A DNA stretch of 64,000 nucleotides from Brachycybe producta (lineage: Eukaryota > Arthropoda > Diplopoda > Playtdesmida > Andrognathidae): assembly GCA_036925085.1 (NCBI GenBank), contig JAUPFP010000019.1:254001-318000 (forward strand), written 5' to 3'. This document shows, one piece after another, positions 54,752 to 64,000 of the stretch (position 1 is its first letter; the number at the start of each line of letters is the position of its first letter). A model generated the notes under the pieces. The model was not told the DNA's origin, ran no database searches, and was given only the letters and a program-made list of their open reading frames with translations. A program made the position numbers and the translations under genes.

Positions 54752-55322
54752 CCCCGTCTTTCTGTCTGTCTGACCTAACGCTGTACAAACAAAGACAAAA
54801 ACCTTGAAGCACGTCGGAATTTATATAAATTTAAATTTAAATGAATAAATGAACCGCTTTTTTTCTCAAGGTCAACTATATGTTGCCCACTCCCCATCCA
54901 AGAACCCGATGATATTAAATTGGAGAGGGGGGAAAAGGTTGGAAAGGGTAGAGGGGGGGGGGAGAGAGAAAAACGCGGAAGGGGAAAAAAGGGGTGGAGA
55001 AACTGAAATTGAAATGAAAAGAGTAAAAAAGGAACAAACGACGCGCATGCGCACACCAGAGAAAATGAAAATCTCATTTTCTCTTTCAAATATAAAAAGG
55101 GGAGGGGATAATAGTAGCAAAAATTAAACCACAGTTTATCACAAGCAATTGTGCCCAGCATTAGAATTTCTTTTGCTCAACCGTTTTATGAACGTCATCA
55201 ATTTCTAATTGGTTTGTTACTTGGTCTGACTACATAAAAGGGCGGAGGAAAAGAAATTCTAATGCTGGGCACAATTGCCTGTGAATTTTGCTCCCGTAAT
55301 TTATGACGGGTTACCCCACTAG
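54752..55322 (+). mobile_element. Helitron-like nonautonomous element C
   Basis: The 3' end is canonical: an inverted repeat (CAATTGTGCCCAGCATTAG / CTAATGCTGGGCACAATTG), a short hairpin CCCGTAATTTATGACGGG, then TTACCCCACTAG and a following T. The 5' boundary near 54752 is uncertain (CTGTCTGTCTGACC instead of TCCCAG). Confidence 0.6.
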
Positions 55323-55339
55323 TATTAAATATTAAATTA

Positions 55340-55610
55340 GTAATAATGAAAACACAGTGTGGCACTCGGGGTCGCCACAAGGTGATATTGGTGACCCGGG
55401 TACCAGCGAATTTGCAACAATCACCGTTTTTTTTGTTAGTGAACGATTCTATTGGACGTCACAATGGAGTTAAAACTAATTTTACCAAAGTTTTTAACAG
55501 TTTTGTTTTTAGTTTAGGATTCGAAAGATGAAAAAAAAAAGCGCGAAAATTAGAGTTTTCTGATTCTCGAATATTTTTCAAGATTCGCGGAATTCGAATG
55601 GTCCATCGTT
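55340..55610. repeat. Repeat R, right part
   Basis: ACAGTGTGGCACTCGGGG, GGTGATATTGGTGA, ACTAATTTTACCAAAG and AATATTTTTCAAGATTC follow 8905-9090 in order. The left part is at 52440-52568. Confidence 0.6.
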
Positions 55611-56832
55611 AATTCTAACCATGCCATATGTTTTGCAAATGTTAAACAGAGATATAAACTGATGGTCATAAATAAAAGACAGACTCAACAGGGGGTACAC
55701 ATATTATACAACCATAAACTTACAACAAACTGTCAACATAGCCCTCTAGCCATATAACCCTACAAAATGAGCATACACACACCCACTTATATAATAATGG
55801 GGACATCAATTCAACACCTTTCAGAATCAACCCAAGTTTTCATGAGCAGATTGATCAAATGCCTCAAATTTATCAAGTCTCAAAATATATAGGCACCACA
55901 ATTATAAAGACAGAAGAAAGAGGTCTCTTTTTAATCTTTTTTTTCTGCTTTCTATACTTCCCCCCCCCCCCCCGTTTTCATCTTTTTATTCCCCCTAAAC
56001 ATGAAACCCCTCCATATGTACACAAACACAGCTGACAGATTCTAACCAAAATCTTGATATATATTTAGGTAGACCCCTACATTTATTTACAAGAAGCACC
56101 CCTAAAAAAAAGATGCAACAACAAAATAAAAGGCATTAGAGCCCCTATACTTGATCATCATGTGAGGGTCAGTGGCGAAAAAAAAACGAAGGGGGAATTG
56201 GGACGGATTACTGAAACTTAGTCCACCAAAATATGAGCACATTTGACACGCTCAATCATCCAAAACAATGGTTATTGTAATCCAATCAACAGCTTGTGAG
56301 TGATGGATTGCTCACCATTTCACCATTTACAATTATATGTACATACAGTATATTGTCTTCATAGGAAGCCATATATGCATAGGAATACAATTAAGGCCCA
56401 CATTCAAGAAGGAAACATGTCATGTGAATATCAACTTATTAAACCATATCAGCAGAGTTTCAACATAAAAACTCTTGCTCAAATGTACTAAATATTTGTA
56501 AAAGGTTTTTCTCTGTATTGAAACCCAGTTTAGAGAGTGCAGTTGTAATTTAAGTACTAAGTTTCATTTTTTTGAAGTTGTGCCTTCATGTTTCTGATTA
56601 TTTTATTAGACCCACCAAAAATTTAAAGCCCTTCTTATCATTTTCCTACTCCTTCTCCATCTTCTTCTGTTAAAATATTAAGCTGCCTTACTTTTATCTC
56701 ATTTCTTCTTAGCTAAAAAAAAACTGGTACACCTCTACAACCTTTTAGTTTACTTCCTGTTCACTGTTAATACAGATATTTCTGTATATTAGAATACTTT
56801 TAAGTCAAATTTAGAATATTATATATATAATA
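55611..56832. other. Intergenic AT-rich region, no gene recognised
   Basis: Includes a C run near 55960-55974 and an AT-rich stretch. The longest open frame (56300-56491, 63 codons) has no motif and is not called. Confidence 0.5.
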
Positions 56833-57332
56833 TCCCAGGTCTATGTGTGTGTAACGTAGGAGTTTATATAAATTTGAATAAATGAACTGCTTTTTTTTTT
56901 CTCAAGGTCAACTGTATGTTTCACCCTTCCCATCCAAGAACCCCATGATATTAAATTGGAGAGGGGAAAAGGTTGGAAAGGGTAGAAGGGGGAGAGAGAA
57001 ACGTGGAGGGAGGAAAAGTGGAAGGGGGTGACTGAAATTGAAATGAAAGAAGAAAAAAAAAACGACGCGCATGCGCACACCAGAGAAAATGAAAAACTCA
57101 TTTTCTCTTTCAAATATAAAAAGGGGAGGGGATAATAGTAGCAAAATTAAACTACAGTTTATCTTAGGCAATTGTGCCCAGCATTAGAATTTCTTTTATG
57201 AACGTCATCAATTTCTAATTGGTTTGTTACTTGGTGTGACGTCATAAAAGGGCGGAGGAAAAGAAATTCTAATGCTGGGCACAAGTGCCTGTGAATTTTG
57301 ATCCCGTCATTTATGACAGGTTACCCCACTAG
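56833..57332 (+). mobile_element. Helitron-like nonautonomous element D, 500 bp
   Basis: It starts TCCCAGGTCTATGTGTG after A. The end inverted repeat CAATTGTGCCCAGCATTAG / CTAATGCTGGGCACAAGTG is followed by CCCGTCATTTATGACAGG, then TTACCCCACTAG and T. Same body as A-C, including TTCTAATTGGTTTGTTAC and TGACGTCA. Confidence 0.65.
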
Positions 57333-57610
57333 TATTTTAATAATAATGTTGTTACGAGATTTGGAGGGAAGAAGTTGACTCAGGGTGCATTCGAGAACAT
57401 CTGTTGCATAGATGACAGCACTAGAAAGACTGACACAGCTTCAAATACGAGCAGCACTTTACAGAACAAATGAACGCATTTCTGGGTTCTTGACCTCAAT
57501 TCCAATGACTCTTAAACGCAGACCACAAATCTGCGATCTCACGCGTGCGACCACTGCGTCGTGGAGGCGAATGTCTGCTACCTCAAGCTTATTTCTACCA
57601 CACTCCGAAC

Positions 57611-57747
57611 AGGCAATTAGAAATCGGGACATACAGAAGTTGGCTCCGCCCTTTTTATGACGACTGGCAACTTCTAATTGGTTGGTTATGTAGTCTGACG
57701 TCACATGTTCCGCCCTTTTCAACTTATCTATTTCTAATTGCCTGTCA
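57611..57747. mobile_element. Short MITE with 16-bp terminal inverted repeats
   Basis: ACAGGCAATTAGAAAT at the left and ATTTCTAATTGCCTGT at the right. The interior has CTCCGCCCTTTTTATGACG, TTCTAATTGGTTGGTTA and TGACGTCACA. A related left half is near 61413-61475. Confidence 0.55.
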
Positions 57748-58772
57748 TTCCGACAATGTGAAATACTTTAGTCACTGTCTGAACTCTCGAGGCAAATTTG
57801 CCATCTGAAGGCAATTTTCGCAGTTTTCTATTGTTTTGCAAACTGTTCTTTTTTTTTTGACAAGAAATCGAGAGTCTACAGGCCGTTGTTGAAGACGTTG
57901 ATGGAAAATGGAATAAAACAAGCACAGCGACCAGAGGAGCCCACTTGGTCCATATTATTTTTTAGACATTGACAACAAAAAATATGAAGACTAAATAAAA
58001 ACGTTTATCCATTGTTTTTTAAAAATTATTTTCAAAATTACAATCACACCAAATCAGATGATGACGTTCCCCACACCTTGACACCCTGTACATCCCAGTT
58101 TTGATACATTTAGTGACAAGGTTAAAGACATCAAGCAATCTGTCATGTCAACACATGTACAGTATGTGTCACACGTCATATTAAAACATGCAATTATGTC
58201 ATGTGCAACATATACCACTGAGTATGACTCAATTGAAAAATAAATGCGTTTTATTTTCTCTTACATTTTTTTAAAAGAATTGTTATTCCAATTTTTCTAA
58301 CTTATTTCTTTGTCACCAATAGTACAATGAGGATTAACTGGTATTACACATCCTGATATATATTAGTACATAGGACCGATTTATTGTATGTGGAATCTGA
58401 CGGATGATACCACAGGGAATATAAGCTCGGGTTTCAAACCCCTCCATCCCTCCCCCCCCCTTTCTTCTCATTTGACAGTAAGGGGATAAAATGTGATGGC
58501 AATAACAGTAATAATAGGTGGTTTCGACATCCCTATAGCAAAGTTATTCTAATTAGCTCAGTTATAAAGCTCGAAAATGAGCAACATTAATTTTAGTCAT
58601 TTATAAATAAATGAATGACTTTCAATAGATATTTGCAGTTTTTAGTCTGAGGCACATGCAAAATCTATACGATTGACGTCAATAAGATTGACTCATGTGG
58701 TTTTATATAGTTGAAAATCTTTTCTAATAATTGACGGGTTGTAAAAAAATTAAAAAAGCAGGTACTAAATGG
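57748..58772. other. Intergenic region, no gene recognised
   Basis: AT-rich with short chance open frames only. Nothing is supported. Confidence 0.5.
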
Positions 58773-59040
58773 GCAGTGCCGGATTAAACCCTGTGGAGGC
58801 CCCTAGGCAGTCGAAACCTTGGGGACCCCCAACAAAATATAAAAATTCCCTTTTCTCAATTTTTTTTTTGTAGTTTCTTTGAGTTGATTCATTTATTTTT
58901 CTATCTTCTGGAAACAATTTAAGAAAGCTTGATTGTAATTTTCTTTCAATATCAAATCAATATTATTTAGATCCTTTGTCGCAGGGCCCCTAAAAGGTGT
59001 GGGGTCCATAATAGGCTGGTGCCTACTCGGCCTTTTTGGT
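58773..59040. mobile_element. Possible DNA-transposon relic
   Basis: GCAGTGCCGGATTAAACC with GGAGGCCCCTAGGCAG at the left and GGGCCCCTAAAAGGTG with TAATAGGCTGGTGCC at the right could be degenerate terminal inverted repeats. The interior is AT-rich without coding capacity. Confidence 0.35.
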
Positions 59041-59273
59041 AATGGGTGTATCAAGTGTTTTGCACCATTATAGAGCACTGATCTATTTCAAAGTAAACAC
59101 CAGCAAGGGCCAGCATGTGCTTCGTTATTTTTGTCTTTATCTCTGTCATGCACAGTAGGTTTTTTACTGTTATACAAACATACAGGGGAAGTTGTTATTT
59201 TACGTTTTTAATGACTTTTGTGATTTTTCCAGGGCTTGTGCATTATTAAATTTATTATATTTTCGAGTTGAAA

Positions 59274-60105
59274 GGGTAGGTTTATACTCCAAACTTTGCT
59301 AAGATTTGCAAGCTGCAAGGGAGTATAAACCAACCCTTAGGGTAGGTTTATACTCCAAACTTTGCTAAGATTTGCAAGCTTTGAAGTTCTGTAAAATTAG
59401 CTCCCCAAAGCTTAGCTTGTTCACACATACATGTGGTCTTGCAAAGTTTACCCTATTTTATGACCTTTATATCCTATAAAACAGATACACAAAACAATAG
59501 AACCCTTCCCCTTCTGGAAGAAAAAAAGTGTGACTTATTCACCCCTTTTGTCTATGCGGTTCCTGATTGGTGCTTTGAGTTGCTAAGCTTTGAAAAGTTG
59601 AACAATTTCAAAGCTAGCTTCATGCTCTGGCGAAGGCAAAAACCTGAAGCTCTGACGTCATTTTTGAAGCTTCGCAGGCTGCTTTGCCGCTTAGCAAGGG
59701 AGTATAAACCAACCCTTAGGCTTGGTTTATACCCCATAGCTAAGCGGCAAAGCAGCCTCGTGCGAAGCTTCAAAAATGACGTCAGAGCTTCAGATTTTTG
59801 CCTTCGCCAGAGCATGAAGCTAGCTTTGAAATTGTTCAACTTTTCAAAGCTTAGCAACTCAAAGAACCAATCATATAACGAATACACAAATGGGGTGAAC
59901 AACTCACCTTTTTTTTTTCTTCCAGGAGGGGAAGGGTTCTATTGTTTCGTATACCTATTTTACAACGTATAACGAAAGGTTATAAAATAACATAAACCTT
60001 GCAAAACCACATGTTTGTGTATGAACTAGGTTAGCTTTCGGGAGCTAATATTTATTAGCTTCAAAGCTGACAAATTTTAGCAAAGTTTGGAGTATAAACC
60101 GAGCC
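59274..60105. mobile_element. Cluster of three PIF/Harbinger-like MITEs; two form a ~770-bp palindrome
   Basis: A short copy at 59274-59336, then copies at 59340-59715 and 59719-60105 in opposite orientation. Each has ends of the type GGGTAGGTTTATACTCC / GGGAGTATAAACCAACCC and they are separated by TTA, the target typical of PIF/Harbinger elements. The two long copies mirror each other almost completely (GCTCTGGCGAAGGCAAAAA, TTTTTGAAGCTTCG), so the plus and minus strands give nearly the same open frames. No transposase is seen. Confidence 0.65.
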
Positions 60106-61160
60106 TAGATATTAAACCTATTATAAAAGAGGCCTACTAACTGAGGTTAACCTATTTTCAAAATACTAATGAGATCAAAATATTTTTAAAACATTACAAT
60201 CATCAAAACCCAAATGAAAATGCTGCAATTTTCCCTTTTTTTTAAGAAGTAAAATTACAAATTTGACAAATAAATACATTTTGACGAATTGGACAACATT
60301 CTATTTTTTAGCTTTTTTTTTTTACTAAAAATTATTATTATGCAACATTTTATAAGAAATTTTAGTATGTTTTAGAGGTTGGAACATAACACATATTTTG
60401 TAATATATTTAAATATGATTCAACATATTTAGCTACTTTTTTTAAACCACATAACTAAGAAGCGTTGCAATGATATTGTATATAACTTAATTGCAGAAAA
60501 TTGTTTCCGGTTTTAACAAAACATGTACTACTGGAAGCATAATAAATGTGTTAAAAACCTAAAAATCCTTGCTCGACTAATGATTATCAGCATTGAAATA
60601 GAAGATAAAATACATCACAGGTATTGGAGCATAATTGAGTCATAACCTTGACATGTACATTGTACACTGTATGATTACTTGTGTCTGGTGACGTTTTCCT
60701 TCTGCTACTTAATAGCCAACCTTCTAGTGAGATTCTACTGGTTCAATTATTACAGATATATAGCACTTCCAAATGTAGCCATACATATGTCATCCTTCAC
60801 AATATCAAGAATTCATGACGTCATTACAAAGCATAACACAAGCCATAATTCAAAGATTAGGGAATTTAGTGTCAAACTAAAATGTGTTAGTCTGCCTTTT
60901 TTCCAAATGCGTCAAAACTGCATTCAATGTGACAATTTCTCCTTATTGAATCATTATTTCATGTTTGCACTTTTCTTGCAAACTCTCAACAGATTAAAAG
61001 AGATCATCACAGCATTTCGTTTAAAATTGTCAGTGAAACAGGGAGGGAGAAAAATGTACAGTATGTACCAGAACCAACACCCCAGTCAAAGTACAGCATA
61101 TTAGAGTGGTACAGTCCTTTGTTTAAAATTGAATATCTAAGATACAATTCAACAATTAAT
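60106..61160. other. Intergenic region, no gene recognised
   Basis: The longest frame (60679-61104, 141 codons) has no ATG context, motif or homologue in the window and is not called as a gene. Confidence 0.5.
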
Positions 61161-61164
61161 AAGC

Positions 61165-61400
61165 TATGTCCACACTCGTACGCTTTTGCTTGCGTTTAGC
61201 GCACTGGTATGTCGCATGCGTTTGACGAAAGTGACGTATATGCTACAGCGCATATGCCTTAAATATGCTGAACGATGTCGAAAACAGTAATGCATGCACT
61301 AGTGCTCGTGAATCCGAAGTGGATTTTCGTCCATTCACCATCTACACTTATTAAACGTTAAAGGACTGACTACTGACGTGCAAGTGAGGACAGGTTGAGG
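61165..61400. mobile_element. Possible MITE
   Basis: TATGTCCACACTCGTACGC at the left and, inverted, CTGTCCTCACTTGCACGTC at the right look like diverged terminal inverted repeats. The interior has GCGTTTAGCGCACTGG and no coding capacity. Confidence 0.3.
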
Positions 61401-61475
61401 CATGTATATAGACAGGCAGTTAGAAAAGGGGGAGAACTTCAGTTGGCTCCGCCTTTGTTATGACGGCAAGTTCTT

Positions 61476-62250
61476 TGAAAAATTGTCACTTCTACACCTG
61501 TAAAATGTCATCTATGGTTTTTACATCACTGGATAGGAAATGTAATGAACTTTCACATAGCATAATTACTTTTCTTGTAGGTGGACCACCACAAGGTGAA
61601 AATCGGGGTCAAAAGTCACCCAAATTGTTTTTTTCAAAGTTTTGGCTAATTTTTTTGTTATGTTGCAGTCATAGTTCAATCAAAGTAATAGTGGAACACA
61701 CTAGAGTAGACCCAAGTGCATAACTGCAAAAAAAAATGAACCCTACCTTTGAGCTCAACATGACCTAAAGCGGGTTCAAATTTGACCAAAATGCTAAAAA
61801 TTGAACGTGTAATTTGACACCTTAAATTTTAAAATAATGAAAAGATGATTAAGTACTCTTTTCTTCCCACTGTTAAGACGTTTATTTTGAGCTATCAACC
61901 ATCGTTCGATCTTTAGTAGTTTTGGAGTTAGCATTTTTTTAATTTGCATCATTTTCAGCAAAACAGTGAAACTTCGAAGGGCCAATTCTCCAAAAATTAT
62001 GGCCGGATTATGTTCTAGTTGTGTTATGATTTTTTACATTAACACATCTGTGATGATCAAGCAACAAAATTTGAAATTTTCGGTGAATTAGTGAGTAATA
62101 GCTCATGATTATTATAAATTATTGACAAAATATTGATTTAGTATTTCAATTTAAAATAATTAAAGTCATTTTTTATTTGGTGTTCATGTCCTTAACTGGC
62201 TTCCGTATAATTCACCTAAACACATTTAACTCATGTGTGTACAAGGTATT
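61476..62250. other. Intergenic AT-rich region, no gene recognised
   Basis: Only short frames without motifs. Nothing is supported. Confidence 0.5.
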
Positions 62251-62357
62251 AGTGTCCCTTGGTACTTAAGTAGCAACAAAGCTGCCAATAGAGAGAAAGA
62301 CTCAAGTATCAACATTCTATTGGCAGCTGTGTTGCGACTCAAGTACCAGGAAACACT
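62251..62357. repeat. Hairpin element, two 41-bp inverted arms
   Basis: Arms 62251-62291 and 62317-62357 pair with about six mismatches (GCTGCCAATAG / CTATTGGCAGC at the inner end, AGTGTCCCTTGG / CCAGGAAACACT at the outer end) around a 25-base loop. Probably a very short foldback transposon. Confidence 0.6.
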
Positions 62358-63240
62358 ATTTATTCTGATATGTTCAAAACTATCAAGTTTAAAAATGTAA
62401 CACAAATTCTGAGATACTTAATTTTAATTGAATTAGCTGCGCCGCTCGTTACATTTTTGTTGTTGTAATGAATTGGAATCGTTGATTCTGGAACATACTG
62501 TACATAATATTATGATAGATAGAAGCAGTTTCCATGCTAGAAATGATCTGTGCCTTAGCAAACGACCCTCTTTAAATCACATCCATTAAGAGGTGTTAAA
62601 AAAATCTTTAAAAACAATTCCATTTTAACAAGGGATCGATGATTCTCTAAGCGCCTATAAAGTATTCTTTGTGAGAACTATTACTTTCTTCAAATAGAAA
62701 GCTAGCTATAATTGGAAGAAGAAAAAGTAAAAATTCAATGAGTGTGAGAAATAGAATTTGCTCTGAACCTGGATAAGTGGGATGCAGGAAGAAAAACTGA
62801 TAAGCTTTTAAAAAGTTTTAGGCTGGGTGTACACAAGGATGACAAAAAATGTTTCAAAACATGATGAAACCAAACATCTTGAAACAAAAAACGTTTCAAT
62901 TAATTTTTTTTCAAATGAAACATGACAAAGCAAAAACATTATCAAAAACAAATTTCTGTGATAAGCATCACGTGGACAGAGTGCGTGGCTTTGGGCATGC
63001 ACAGTGGCGTGTTTTTCACTCAGCAAGTGTAACAAACTGGATGAAACATGAATGCAGTGAAACCAGCTGCTTTGTTTCAACGTGTTATCGCTATGGTTCC
63101 GCCTTGTGTCAGCCAATGTGCAGCAACTCATTTGAAAGCATGCAGTCATAGTGGAATAACACAATGATGCAACACACATACTGCCAAGAATTTATGCAAG
63201 ACAAACACAACCACCATGCTCCAACTGGGATTCAAACCCA
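62358..63240. other. Intergenic region, no gene recognised
   Basis: AT-rich. A segment starting AGGCTGGGTGTACACAAGG at 62820 could be a transposon end but no partner was found. Confidence 0.45.
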
Positions 63241-63249
63241 GGACCCCAC

Positions 63250-64000
63250 ACATTGTTTAGACAATGGTAAACAGGTTGACATGGTGTTTCTTGACTTTTG
63301 TAAGGCATTTGACACTGTTTCACATTCAAAACTTCTTGCAAAAGTTGCAGCATATGGGTTGGGGCAGGGAACCAAATGAGTAAGGGTAGTTGTAAATGGG
63401 TCTCACTCAGAGTGGTTGGCTGTTCAATCTGGTGTACCCCAGGGTAGTGTGCTGGGTCCTCTTTTGTTCCTGATATTTATTAATGACCTCAGCAGCACAG
63501 TTAACAGCAACTGTAGACTATTTGCTGATGATACTCTAATTTTCAAAGAGGTTGATGGTATCCAAGACTGTGAAACATTAGCTCTAGACTTGAAGGCAAT
63601 TGAGAGATGGTGTAATACATGGCAACTTCAGTTGAATGAGGGGCAGTGTAGTGTTATGAGGCTAACTCGGGGTAGAAATCCAATTATGTTCAATTATAGT
63701 ATGAATGACACTATTCTTCGGAGTGTCCAGTGTTGTAAGTACTTGGGGGTTACAATGACTGATGACCTTTCTTGGAAAAAACACATTGATGGTGTTACTG
63801 GGAAAGCTCTACAAATGCTTCGTTTTAGTCAAAGAACATTGGGCACCTGCTCAGCACAAGTTAAAACTATTGCCTATCAAGCATTGGTTTGGCCTCATCT
63901 TGAGTATTGCTGCAGTGTATGGAATCTTCACTCTGTCACACTCACTCAGTTAAAGTAGTTCAGCGTAAGGCAGCTAGGTTTGTTTGTGGCAGGCACAAAT
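63250..64000 (+). pseudogene. LINE (CR1/L2/Jockey-type) reverse transcriptase fragment, runs off the window
   Basis: Non-LTR RT motifs in order: VFLDFCKAFDTVSHSKLL, SGVPQGSVLGPLLFLIFIND, CRLFADDTLIF (FADD catalytic pair), CKYLGVTMTDDLSW, then the thumb-like YQALVWPHLEYCCSVW. The two open frames (to 63376 and 63416-63958) are in the same frame and are separated by one TGA at 63377-63379. The frame closes again at 63956, after which related sequence appears to continue in another frame to the window edge. The endonuclease domain would lie upstream but is absent, so this is a 5'-truncated or rearranged copy. The enzyme would reverse-transcribe its own RNA at a nicked target. Confidence 0.88.

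Noticed and set aside
59433..59972. 179-codon plus-strand frame mirrored by a 116-codon minus-strand frame
   Set aside because: Both come from the Harbinger-like palindrome and encode the same chance translation.
63216..63250. GGGATTCAAACCCAGGACC, which reads like a tRNA/SINE B box on the minus strand
   Set aside because: No A box at a suitable distance, no poly(A) or tRNA fold; too little for a SINE call.

Overview
The window is eukaryotic, from an animal and most likely an invertebrate. The evidence is introns with GT/AG borders, AATAAA poly(A) signals, animal-type transposons (Ty3-like LTR elements, Tc1, CR1/L2-like LINE, Helitron-like, PIF/Harbinger-like and piggyBac-like MITEs) and two small secreted six-cysteine peptides of CS-alpha-beta (invertebrate defensin / scorpion-toxin-like) pattern. 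I cannot name the species. No rRNA, tRNA or CRISPR array was recognised, and host coding content is very low.

Layout. 1-5123: 3' part of a Ty3-like element (E1, +) that keeps gag fragments, lacks protease-RT-integrase, carries two downstream ORFs and ends in a chimeric LTR. 5124-9861: a unit holding CS-alpha-beta gene 1. 9862-18172: two LTR copies, element E2 (+; gag lost, decayed pol, decayed ORF3) and an opposite-facing LTR of a different family. 18173-23487: a second, diverged copy of the peptide-gene unit with CS-alpha-beta gene 2, interrupted by a solo LTR and a Helitron-like element. 23488-28997: element E4 (+; LTR, tRNA primer site, leader with a minisatellite-bearing insertion, decayed gag). 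28998-31064: no recognised gene. 31065-40800: GC-rich element E3 (-; intact 1166-aa pol and intact protease ORF, truncated gag, ORF3 with two stops). 40822-52057: a TA-rich microsatellite split by full-length element E5 (-, 41078-51116) and by a solo LTR (51197-51882). 52058-62400: AT-rich DNA with nested DNA transposons, including a Tc1-derived foldback and Helitron-like copies. 63250-64000: a LINE reverse-transcriptase fragment running off the end.

How it fits together. E1, E2, E4 and E5 are relatives by LTR and gag/pol sequence; E3 is a more distant Ty3-like lineage. In E1, E2, E3 and E5 an extra gene (called ORF3 here) lies downstream of pol on the same strand. All four share a C-terminal domain (LNN-x4-W, then Y-x-G-x-[FY], a beta-rich middle, and a closing block ending in a GW pair) that I do not recognise as env, gag or pol. 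This is the best candidate for an undescribed component. The second strong signal is the peptide-gene pair: signal-peptide exon, introns and UTRs are very similar between copies, while the mature-peptide exon has diverged outside the cysteine frame. Reading-frame breaks are described but no repaired sequence is given.
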